DNA of 64,000 nucleotides from Nitzschia sp. DOCU1 (lineage: Eukaryota > Bacillariophyta > Bacillariophyceae > Bacillariales > Bacillariaceae), in NCBI GenBank assembly GCA_951394045.1, contig OX595989.1, forward strand, positions 2,232,001-2,296,000, in the 5' to 3' direction. Made by a program: the position numbers and the translations under genes. Below are positions 45,223 to 53,243 of the stretch, piece by piece; position 1 is the first letter of the stretch, and every line of letters begins with the position of its first letter. The notes beneath the pieces are model-generated. The model was not told where the DNA came from, did not search any database, and was given only the letters and a program-made list of their open reading frames with translations.

Positions 45223-45418
45223 ACGAATCGTCGGGACCTTAACAGTTCGAAAAGAGCGGTAACCGTATCACTCGTATGCAAACGGCTACCGGTATGTATG
45301 CACAAAAACTCAATCGCACTGATACTGATCGCACAACGAACATCAATCAACCACAAAAAAGCGTCCCTCCCTTATCTCTACTCTACAGAAACTGTCGCCA
45401 CCTCAGCCACCTCAGACG
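45223..45418. promoter_or_regulatory. Upstream region of the 45419 gene
   Basis: This short stretch lies between the satellite and the plus-strand gene. The satellite thus sits within 200 bp upstream of that gene, and also upstream of the ankyrin gene on the other side. Confidence 0.3.
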
Positions 45419-45994
45419 ATGGACATTCTTTCAGCTAGGGATGTTCTCGACAAAGGGCTTGCCATTATGGGCATGCGCACTGATGGCAGGTCAGGTTGGT
45501 TCTTTCACGTGTTAGCCCAGGGTGTGGCCCCCACTAGCGAATTCATTCGGGATGTGTTTGATTTTTACTGCTCGGAGGATAACAATGAAAGGGATTTCTT
45601 TGTCAATCTTGCCTTTGATCAATTCAAAGAGCGTCTGGTGTCCTACATAAAGGACACCCAAAAGAATCTTACCCGTTCTACACAAGAAGAGGAATGGCTG
45701 GTCCATGATCGGGTCCACTATCCTCGTGCGACCCACAACGAAAGGGGGGAACCAGTCTTCGACATGGATCCTGCCAAGCTTCTTTTGCGGGAAGACGTCG
45801 AAAATGGCTTGGCATCAGCGATGTCCCCACAGGAGCTGTGGGCTTCCAGGCCGGAATACCACAAGTTCAAGCTCGCAATATTTCGCCACCGGATCTATCA
45901 GGAGATCCGTCTCTCCAAGTACATTAACTACTTGGAGGAAAAGCGCAGAGTAAAACGGGATGGGGAAAGAGCAACACGCAATCAAGATGTATAA
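45419..45994 (+). CDS. Unknown lineage-type protein
   Basis: Single exon, 191 residues from ATG 45419 (MDILSARDVLDKG). No signal or TM segment. The C-terminal third looks most conserved: 'FDMDPAKLLLREDVE', 'SPQELWASRPEYHKFKL' and 'RHRIYQEIRLSKYINYLEEKR', a helix-rich acidic/basic pattern I associate with diatom proteins of unknown role. No catalytic motif is seen. It lies 197 bp beyond the satellite of the left repeat module and about 0.4 kb from the retrotransposon insertion. Confidence 0.6.
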   Translation: MDILSARDVLDKGLAIMGMRTDGRSGWFFHVLAQGVAPTSEFIRDVFDFYCSEDNNERDFFVNLAFDQFKERLVSYIKDTQKNLTRSTQEEEWLVHDRVHYPRATHNERGEPVFDMDPAKLLLREDVENGLASAMSPQELWASRPEYHKFKLAIFRHRIYQEIRLSKYINYLEEKRRVKRDGERATRNQDV

Positions 45995-46151
45995 TTCTCT
46001 AGAGTAATAATAATAGACCAGTAGTACGAAGAGTCATATCTAGCCTTTTGGCAGCTGCTGGGTAGAGCGCAAGTGTAGCAAACCAGAATGTATCAAAGGG
46101 CGACTACTGCTAGCTATTACTTGGAGGCCCGACATAAGGATAACTTCTCTA

Positions 46152-46441
46152 CTATTCGCTATCACTACCTTGATGCAAGGCTTTTGGCTCTTCCCACCAG
46201 TCGCTCAGCCAATCGTTGTCACTCCTTTTCTTCCCACTGTCCGCTTCCTCGTCATGACTCGTAAATGCATCTTGTATTGCCTGGCCCTTTTGTTCTTCTG
46301 CCATTTTGATTCGACATGCGTTTTCTTCTCGTTGTACCAGTCGTTCCAATCGTTCCGCTTCGGCTTGTCGATCATAATTGGACCTGGCGGCGATCCCAGG
46401 ATCACTATATCTCAAAAGCCGCCGACAAGAATCTTTCAATG
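46152..46441 (-). pseudogene. 3' half of a small host ORF split by the retrotransposon
   Basis: This is the downstream part (about 95 codons) of an ORF whose upstream part lies at 52172-52362. Its stop is TAG at 46154-46152. The residues are coiled-coil and charged (RQAEAERLERLVQREENA, then WLSDWWEEP near the end). It has no ATG of its own at the upstream edge: the first in-frame codon, TTG, straddles the target-site sequence. When one copy of the AATG target duplication is discounted, the frame joins without shift to the other half. Expression of this half alone is unlikely. Function unknown. Confidence 0.75.
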
Positions 46442-46974
46442 TGCACTACGTCGTTTGTAGGATCGAAATAGTTGTGAAAAAATTATGGCTAAGTTAAAAA
46501 CTAGATGTATTTCTCATGCAAGTTGTCTCGTAGGCTCTCGTAGTTCTAGTAGAGTCGAGACCTTTGACATGCATCGACAACAATCCGAACAGGAGGTTGA
46601 TGCATCTTGTAGTAGATTAGCTACGACGTTGTACTAGGGTTCTTTGGACGTCGTCAGCTACTCTGGAATAAAGTATAGTCACCGCAATGTCATCGAGGTG
46701 CCAGATCTTAGGTGGCATTGACACTAGGATCTCATCGGCATTCGACCAGCAGGAGTCATGCGCGATGCCTGTGTCGTGCAACGTCACGTCGTCGGTGACG
46801 TCAATAGGTTATGGGCCTGTCCGAGGATGTCCGAGACCGGCCTAGCGTCCGCGTCCGCGCGCAACGCTTTCGTCATGCTACGTCATCACACATGATGTCG
46901 CACATGACTAAGTAGACTAATAATTTTGGACTACAATCATTCGAAGGAGTCGACGTGCAAAGCAGTGTACTGCA
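46442..46974 (-). repeat. 3' LTR
   Basis: 533-bp terminal repeat, TG...CA on the element strand. It is identical by eye to the copy at 51639-52171 and immediately preceded by the purine-rich tract on the element strand. Confidence 0.95.
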
Positions 46975-46983
46975 CCCGCCCCC
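46975..46983 (-). promoter_or_regulatory. Polypurine tract of the retrotransposon
   Basis: GGGGGCGGG on the element strand, directly upstream of the 3' LTR. It is the expected primer site for plus-strand DNA synthesis, interrupted by one C. Confidence 0.6.
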
Positions 46984-47001
46984 ATGACGGAGGGACAGGA
47001 C

Positions 47002-50000
47002 TTAACTATGATACGGATGTATGTTACGAATGTTCCAAGTCTGAGTAACGGCACCCTTCTGGATACGTACTGTACCGTTGTCATTCACGGCGACGATTGG
47101 ATACGGACCATCGTAGGGGTTAGCACCGAACTTACGTTGTTGGTCCTGCTTGATCATGATCTGTTGGCCTGCGCGATACTCATACGGCAATCGCGTTTTG
47201 TTTTCTGCCGCATTGTTCTTCGCAATGCGTTGCATCTTGCGCTCACGGATGAGCTTCCAATTAGCTTCGAAGCGGGTGTTGAGAATAGCATCTCTACCGA
47301 ATACTAGTTGCATCGGCGTAGCCTGTAGCGTAGTGTGGTATGTCGCGCGAACAGCGAACATCACGGCTGCCAGGATTCCATCGAGTCCGACTGTATCGTC
47401 TGAGTGCTGCAGTTCAAACGTACGAATCATGTTCCCGATAGTTTGGTGTACTCGTTCGAGTATTGCGTTCGCCTGCGGATTCCTCGCAGTGATTGGGCGC
47501 GCAAGCACGCCGTAGTCTTCCTTGACCATTCGCCGGAATTCGCCCATGAACTCCGTACCGCGGTCATAAATAACCTGTTGCGGCCACGGGTATCTCGTGA
47601 ACCACGTCTTTTCGGCTAATTCGGCGATACTAAAAGCCTCTTTATTGGGTACGCGAACCATCTCAAACCAGCCAGTTGCCGGATCAATCATGGTAAGGCA
47701 CCAAAGCTCGAGTTGTTTCTGTTTACCCTTATTTCGTTTACCCTGGTTAATCGAGTAGGGGCCTATGAGATCGACACATAGGATTTCCCAAGGTTCGCTC
47801 TCGGGTTCCTTAATTGGTAGGTGCCCGTACTTAAGGGTCTTGCGTTTTGTTAATTGGCACAACCTGCATTTTTTGCAGATATCGACGACATCGGCTCGCA
47901 GTCCTTTCCAGTAGAAGTGCTGCCGAATCGTGTGCTCTGTTCGGGTCTCGCCCGGATGACACAGTGTCTCGTGGTACCACTCAACGCATCGGCGTTGGAG
48001 TGACTGCGGAATAACTATCTTACCATCTCTAACTACTAGAGGACGTTTCTTACCGCCCCCACGAAAAACCTTTACACTATATCTACTGTCCAACGCTGCC
48101 TTTTGGAGCAGCGCGGTATCTTTTCGCTGATGTCGCATAATGTACTTGTAGGTAAGGGGGAAGACGCTTTCAGGTAGTTCGTCGCCCCCAAAGTACTCTG
48201 CGAAATTGGCCTCGGTAAAGGGCTTTTCGTCCTTACCAAGTCGACTAAGAGCGTCCGCTACTACATTCGTCTCACCTCGAACGTAGACGAGTTCGGGACC
48301 ATACTCTTCGAGGATGAGTCGCCAGCGCATAACGCGTTCGGTATTGAAGTTTTTATAGGTTAGATTCTTGTGGTCGGTGTAGACGCGAATCTGTTGACCT
48401 AGGAGAATCGTACGGAACTCCTTGAGTGTCTCTACAATAGCTAGTAGTTCCCGCTCGGTAGTAGTATACCGTGTCTGCGCGGGATTGAGTTTGCGACTAT
48501 AGAACGCGATAGGCTTACCGTTCTGCGAGATGACCGCGCCAAGCTGCGTGTCGCTCGCGTCAGTATGTATATCAAACGGTAGATGAAAGTTCGGGTAAGT
48601 TAGGAGAACCTCCTTACTTATTATTTTCTTCATCGTGTCAAATGCCTCTTGGTGCGCGCCGGTCCACTCCCACTTAGCTGTTTTCGACGTAAGTGATGCG
48701 AGCGGGGCGAGGATGTGCGAACGGCGCACCCACATGTCGCGATAATAATTCACGATACCGATGAAAGCGCGTAGTTCCTTTTTATTGCGCGGTGCGAGCA
48801 TGGCTTGGATTGCTTGCACTTTGGTTGCTACTGGTTGGATGCCGTCGCGGGTAATCCAGTAGCCAAGGTATTCGAGCTCCGCTTTCGCGAAGAAGGACTT
48901 CTTGATGTTCACCTTGAGTCCCGTGTCTTTCAGACGTTGTAGTACCACGTCGAGTTTCTCTAGGTGGTCTAGGTAACTACCCTTAGTAAGTACTAGAAGA
49001 TCGTCTATGTACGTACGTATGTACTCTAGGTCTGCGAACAGCGACGACATCTTTTCCTGGAAGATATCGGGGCTATTGCTGAGTCCCATAGGTAGTCGCT
49101 GCATCTCATATTTTCCCCATGGGAAGACGAGAGTGCAAAGTTTCTTTGCGTTCGGACTAAGTTCCACATGGTAGTAGCCCATGTTTAGGTCTAAACTAGT
49201 AGCGTACTGAAAACCTTCTAGTTTTAACAGTAGCTCTTGTATCTTTGGTAGCGGGAATGGCTTCCGCTTGATTCGCTTGTTGAGCTCGCGAAAGTCGTTT
49301 ATGAATCGTACCGTCTTGTCCTTCTTTGGTATGATGAACGACGGTGCCGCCCATTCAGAGCGGTTAACTTTCTTTAGTACGCCGACTGCGCAGAGGCGAT
49401 CGACCTCGTCGCGTAGCGTCTGTTCATATGCCTTCGGCACTGGATATGGCCTCGCATGATATGGCGTGACATTAGGCTTTAGCTCGATATCATAGGGCTC
49501 GCCTTTCCAAGTGCCGAGCGTGCCGTCAAAGAGCGTCTCATGTTTCTGAAGAAGCGTCTTGAGGGCGGATTTATCTTCTTCCGACAGATGGTCCATCTCG
49601 GAGATTTTCTGCGGAATGTCCGCTGGGGCATATTTAGCGTCTAAGATTTGTTTAATAGACTTGGCACCACCATCTGCGTCGGCCTGCCAGGCGTCTTCGT
49701 CGGGCGTCTCGCCATATATCTTCATTGCTATAGCAGCTGAGTCCCATTCGACTTCCCTTGTCTTGAAGTCGAACTTGACACCTAGTTCTCGCAGAAGATC
49801 TCTGCCAATGATCATGTCGTAGTTGCCAAGGTCGGATGTCACCTGGAAGACCCATTCAATCACCCTATTGGCATGAAATTCCGGAAGTTTAAACTGGATT
49901 TTTACTTCGCGGTGTGTCTCGACGACACCTCCAGCTGTCGTGAAGGTGGTTCTCGATGGTGTCGTCCTGACACGTAGTTTCTTGACATGTTTCTCGGAGA

Positions 50001-50373
50001 TCAGTCCTCGTGATGCTCCGGTGTCTAGTAGCGTCGTCAACGCTGCCGCCTTGGCCTTGCCTAGGCGCGTGTTAATTTGCGCGAAACAGTACGGAATTTC
50101 GTCTGGCGCGGTTTTCTGGCGTTTTGGTGAGCTCCGGTTGTACAGTCGTGTTATCGCGTGCGATTCCGCCGCGATACGGTAATTAATGCATTGGTCCAAT
50201 GAGGCGAAGACCTCGCCCGGCTCGGACGGTATATAGACGGATGGGCGCGCATGTCGTGCCCCATCGCGTTGCTCGTGGAAAACGAAAACTTCGTCACATC
50301 CGCAATTTTTGCGTTTCCCACCTGCTCTTTCAGAGACTTTGTAATAGGATAACTCGTCCTTATGATTATGCAT
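47002..50373 (-). CDS. pol: Retrotransposon Pol: protease, reverse transcriptase, RNase H, integrase
   Basis: 1123 codons from ATG 50373, in the same frame as gag. The only in-frame stop between them is the gag TGA (50412-50410), and 12 sense codons separate that TGA from the ATG. Domains are: protease with DTGA (residues 117-120); RT with LPMGLSNSP and YIDDLL (about 457); RNase H with FDIHTDASD, TTERELL, YTDHKN and VADALS; integrase with a zinc finger (H..H, then CKKCRLC) and a DDE set in CVDLIGPY, YDRGTEF and AILERVHQ. The C-terminal tail 'GPYPIVAVNDNGTVRI' is a standard integrase end without a chromodomain. Translation may be by TGA readthrough or by restart at the ATG. Confidence 0.96.
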   Translation of the reverse strand: MHNHKDELSYYKVSERAGGKRKNCGCDEVFVFHEQRDGARHARPSVYIPSEPGEVFASLDQCINYRIAAESHAITRLYNRSSPKRQKTAPDEIPYCFAQINTRLGKAKAAALTTLLDTGASRGLISEKHVKKLRVRTTPSRTTFTTAGGVVETHREVKIQFKLPEFHANRVIEWVFQVTSDLGNYDMIIGRDLLRELGVKFDFKTREVEWDSAAIAMKIYGETPDEDAWQADADGGAKSIKQILDAKYAPADIPQKISEMDHLSEEDKSALKTLLQKHETLFDGTLGTWKGEPYDIELKPNVTPYHARPYPVPKAYEQTLRDEVDRLCAVGVLKKVNRSEWAAPSFIIPKKDKTVRFINDFRELNKRIKRKPFPLPKIQELLLKLEGFQYATSLDLNMGYYHVELSPNAKKLCTLVFPWGKYEMQRLPMGLSNSPDIFQEKMSSLFADLEYIRTYIDDLLVLTKGSYLDHLEKLDVVLQRLKDTGLKVNIKKSFFAKAELEYLGYWITRDGIQPVATKVQAIQAMLAPRNKKELRAFIGIVNYYRDMWVRRSHILAPLASLTSKTAKWEWTGAHQEAFDTMKKIISKEVLLTYPNFHLPFDIHTDASDTQLGAVISQNGKPIAFYSRKLNPAQTRYTTTERELLAIVETLKEFRTILLGQQIRVYTDHKNLTYKNFNTERVMRWRLILEEYGPELVYVRGETNVVADALSRLGKDEKPFTEANFAEYFGGDELPESVFPLTYKYIMRHQRKDTALLQKAALDSRYSVKVFRGGGKKRPLVVRDGKIVIPQSLQRRCVEWYHETLCHPGETRTEHTIRQHFYWKGLRADVVDICKKCRLCQLTKRKTLKYGHLPIKEPESEPWEILCVDLIGPYSINQGKRNKGKQKQLELWCLTMIDPATGWFEMVRVPNKEAFSIAELAEKTWFTRYPWPQQVIYDRGTEFMGEFRRMVKEDYGVLARPITARNPQANAILERVHQTIGNMIRTFELQHSDDTVGLDGILAAVMFAVRATYHTTLQATPMQLVFGRDAILNTRFEANWKLIRERKMQRIAKNNAAENKTRLPYEYRAGQQIMIKQDQQRKFGANPYDGPYPIVAVNDNGTVRIQKGAVTQTWNIRNIHPYHS

Positions 50374-50409
50374 TAAACTAGATTTTTCGTGTACAACTCG
50401 CTCACACCT

Positions 50410-51585
50410 TCAGTTTTCATCGTCGCTAGCGACAAGGTTAGCCAAGAGTTCGTCCACATTGAAGTTTTCCTCGTCGGGTGGATCAATCGCCTTGCGCTTG
50501 CGTTCGTCCTTGACCGCGTCCTTGACCATGTTCTGGATCATGGCATGCAGTTCTTCTTTCTTGTTGGCGCCGCCATCGTCACGTACCCAAGTACGGTTGC
50601 CGTAACGAGGCTTCTTTTCGCCGTTCTTGATGAAATTTCCGTGGGCGGCAGCCATCTTCTGGGCCTGCGCCACCACCATCTTGCAGTCCCCAGTGTTGTG
50701 GGACCAGTTGGGGCCATGGTAGGCACATTTAAAGGGAGGAGTCTTGTCATTGGCGCCGCGCTTAGCAGCGGGCTTCGAGTGATCCATTCTCGGGTCTCGC
50801 TTCCCCTTCGGAGGATGGGCGCCATCTGGCTTTGGCTTACGGACGTGATTAGCTTCATGTAACTTTTCAGTGAATTCGAGGCGCTCACAGAACTGGGTGA
50901 ACTCATCCAAAGTGTGATCAATCGGCTCAAAACCTTGTAGGATCATCTGCTGACGCCAACTAGCGGGGATAGCAAACTCTGCATGCTCGATAATCTCGTC
51001 CTTGGGTAGCTTGTTCCTGTCGCCACGCGTAGTATCAAACAACGCCAAATAATGGTTGAGCTGCTGGAAGCGACTGATATACTCCTTCATGGTCATCTCG
51101 GGAGGCTTGCGACACAAACGGCGCATGTAGCGTTTCTGAGTTTGAAGTGCACGAGCCGGGAGAACGTAATTGGTTACTCCTTGTAGGGTCGCCTTGAGAT
51201 TTGCAATCGTTTCGTTTCCAGCGGCTGCTGCCGACTCTTCGAACCTGGCGAGAGCCTTTCCGATGAGGATACGGCGATAGAACTCGTACCTCTGCGGACC
51301 AGTGGTCAAGTTCTGCCCCTTGATCACTTTTTCCGCCTTGTCTTGCAAGCGAAACCAGGTCTCGGCCGACTCGTCGCCATTGAAAGGCAGAATCGAGAGT
51401 TCAAACTGAGTCGAGTTTGGATCGTCGGGAATGTTGCGGCACTTGAAGGTCACAAGCTTCTCTTTGTTCACAATCACTTCCGGTTCACGTTGGATAGGGA
51501 TTGGAGCGCGTTGAAAACCCCTTTTCATCATGTCGTTCCGAGGGATAGCGGCGACGGCCGCGACGGTTGCGTTAGAAAGCTTCAT
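50410..51585 (-). CDS. gag: Retrotransposon Gag
   Basis: 391 codons from ATG 51585 to TGA 50412-50410. The capsid-like helical core spans residues about 100-280 (RYEFYRRILIGKALARFEE, MTMKEYISRFQQLNHYLAL, EFTQFCERLEF). A basic linker and a compact zinc knuckle of C-X2-H-X5-H-X4-C form (CAYH...SHNTGDC) follow in place of the usual CCHC. The acidic C-terminus ends 'LVASDDEN' just before the TGA. It packages element RNA into particles by family analogy. Confidence 0.88.
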   Translation of the reverse strand: MKLSNATVAAVAAIPRNDMMKRGFQRAPIPIQREPEVIVNKEKLVTFKCRNIPDDPNSTQFELSILPFNGDESAETWFRLQDKAEKVIKGQNLTTGPQRYEFYRRILIGKALARFEESAAAAGNETIANLKATLQGVTNYVLPARALQTQKRYMRRLCRKPPEMTMKEYISRFQQLNHYLALFDTTRGDRNKLPKDEIIEHAEFAIPASWRQQMILQGFEPIDHTLDEFTQFCERLEFTEKLHEANHVRKPKPDGAHPPKGKRDPRMDHSKPAAKRGANDKTPPFKCAYHGPNWSHNTGDCKMVVAQAQKMAAAHGNFIKNGEKKPRYGNRTWVRDDGGANKKEELHAMIQNMVKDAVKDERKRKAIDPPDEENFNVDELLANLVASDDEN

Positions 51586-51638
51586 CTTGATGGTAAGTTA
51601 GTCTTGATCACGACGATTGTCGTGGAGTGTTAACACTA

Positions 51639-52171
51639 TGCACTACGTCGTTTGTAGGATCGAAATAGTTGTGAAAAAATTATGGCTAAGTTAAAAACTA
51701 GATGTATTTCTCATGCAAGTTGTCTCGTAGGCTCTCGTAGTTCTAGTAGAGTCGAGACCTTTGACATGCATCGACAACAATCCGAACAGGAGGTTGATGC
51801 ATCTTGTAGTAGATTAGCTACGACGTTGTACTAGGGTTCTTTGGACGTCGTCAGCTACTCTGGAATAAAGTATAGTCACCGCAATGTCATCGAGGTGCCA
51901 GATCTTAGGTGGCATTGACACTAGGATCTCATCGGCATTCGACCAGCAGGAGTCATGCGCGATGCCTGTGTCGTGCAACGTCACGTCGTCGGTGACGTCA
52001 ATAGGTTATGGGCCTGTCCGAGGATGTCCGAGACCGGCCTAGCGTCCGCGTCCGCGCGCAACGCTTTCGTCATGCTACGTCATCACACATGATGTCGCAC
52101 ATGACTAAGTAGACTAATAATTTTGGACTACAATCATTCGAAGGAGTCGACGTGCAAAGCAGTGTACTGCA
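51639..52171 (-). repeat. 5' LTR
   Basis: 533-bp terminal repeat identical by eye to 46442-46974; it carries the element promoter by family analogy. On the element strand the sequence just inside starts TAGTGTTAACAC and then forms a hairpin (CACGAC AATC GTCGTG) instead of a TGG-type primer site. Confidence 0.95.
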
Positions 52172-52362
52172 AATGCTCGTCTGGTGATGAAGAAGCGATT
52201 CATCCTCCTCTGATGACGAGTCCTCCACTGATAATAGAGTTGTGGATGATGCGAGGAATGATTCGCTTGATCGCAGCAAGACAGTCGCCTTGTCGCTGCC
52301 GCCCGTTGCGCCAAGAAGAGCGATGATGCACGCCCAGTCGTTGCCGCCGCCGCCGCCTCCAT
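52172..52362 (-). pseudogene. 5' half of the host ORF split by the retrotransposon
   Basis: From ATG 52362 (Ala/Thr/Arg-rich lead) the frame runs to the insertion point at 52172. A second ATG at 52203 opens MNRFFITRRA, basic and aromatic like a mitochondrial presequence, which may be the true start. The last partial codon (TT) is completed by the G at 46437 on the far side of the element. The joined frame would be about 158 (or 105) codons. The lead is low-complexity, so the longer version is less sure. The element truncates it after residue 10 (or 63). Confidence 0.65.
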
Positions 52363-52510
52363 CAGTCAAAGCACCAAGTAGCAGTCAAGACGCAGAGATG
52401 TAGCGTATGGCAAAGTAATAAATCCGTAGACGCTCCTTTGGTGACATTTGCCATCGTCGCGGGCGTCGAAGCAATTAAATGGTGATATCATTGAAGGAAG
52501 ATTCATCAAT

Positions 52511-52728
52511 CGTCGGAGCGTCGGAAATCGTCCAGAAATCGTCCGGAAATCGTCCGAGCGTCGCGCGGACGATTTCCCGACGTTGGACGATTTCTGGACG
52601 CTCGGACGATTTCCGGACGCTAAGTTTGTTTTACACTGGAAGATCACGTACTTTCCCAAGGGGTCGGACGATTTCTGGACGCTCGGACGATTTTCGGACG
52701 CCCGAAGGCGTTCGGACGATTTTGTTTT
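52511..52728. repeat. Inverted GGACGATTT satellite cluster
   Basis: The same 18-19-bp satellite as at 45.1 and 52.8 kb, but arranged head to head. Units read cgtcc..aaatcgtcc to about 52560, then switch to ggacgattt..ggacg from about 52565 to 52620, with a further group at 52663-52728. The switch at 'gagcgtcgcgcggacg' makes a long imperfect palindrome able to form a hairpin. Confidence 0.75.
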
Positions 52729-52792
52729 ATCTAGTGTTTGTGCGTGTTCGAATTCTAAATATCATGCGTTAAATCGTAATCCCTGGTAAAAA

Positions 52793-53003
52793 ACGTCCAG
52801 AAATCGTCCGCGCGTCCAGAAATCGTCCGCTCGTCCAGAAATCGTCCAAGCGTCGGGAAATCGTCCGCGCGTCGGAAAATCGTCCGGCGGGCGGGCCATG
52901 GGACCGTTATAGGCCTTTCATCTGTTTATGCCCGAAGTTTTCCCTTTTAAATAAGCCTGATCGGACCGAAGACGAGAATGCGCGACATTTTGCCGAGTAT
53001 TCC
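52793..53003 (+). repeat. Dispersed repeat module, right copy (satellite + spacer + 31-mer)
   Basis: The satellite at 52793-52887 (about five units) is followed by an 85-bp spacer. The 31-bp sequence at 52973-53003 is exactly the reverse complement of 45012-45042. Parts of the spacer also match (aggcct, aagcctgatcg..cgaa). No gene start follows on the plus strand, so this copy is not obviously a promoter. Confidence 0.8.
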
Positions 53004-53243
53004 AGTCGATTATCCCGACTTCATTTCACTATCGTTACTCTAGCTACCAAAGGCAAATAGTTCTTGACTAGCTAGTAGTACTCCAGGCAGTAGGCTCGGG
53101 GGGACAACTTCTTGCTCGTCGCCCTCATAGGAAGAGGATGTACTGCAAATGTCCCACAGTCTATCCCTTTCCGACACGCCGATTTCTTACCTCCATTTCC
53201 ACCTCTACTGTCCACTAGTTGTAGTATGGGGCCCCCATGGAAG
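53004..53243. other. Intergenic remainder, no gene recognised
   Basis: This 240-bp stretch lies between the right repeat module and the 3' end of the diflavin reductase gene. Nothing is recognised. Confidence 0.4.

Larger units (their letters stand above)
46442..52171 (-). mobile_element. Complete Ty3/gypsy LTR retrotransposon
   Basis: 5730-bp element on the minus strand. LTRs of 533 bp at 51639-52171 (5') and 46442-46974 (3') begin TG and end CA. They read identical over their whole length as far as I can compare by eye. A 4-bp target duplication, AATG, flanks it (46438-46441 and 52172-52175). Inside, on one strand, are gag (51585-50410) and pol (50373-47002) with order protease, RT, RNase H, integrase, which defines Ty3/gypsy. 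The purine tract GGGGGCGGG (46983-46975) abuts the 3' LTR. No canonical tRNA primer site (TGG...) is seen after the 5' LTR. All catalytic motifs are present and no frameshift is seen, so the copy looks intact and recent. Confidence 0.95.

Noticed and set aside
47150..50862. Plus-strand frames inside gag and pol
   Set aside because: Mirror frames of the minus-strand retrotransposon genes without domains.
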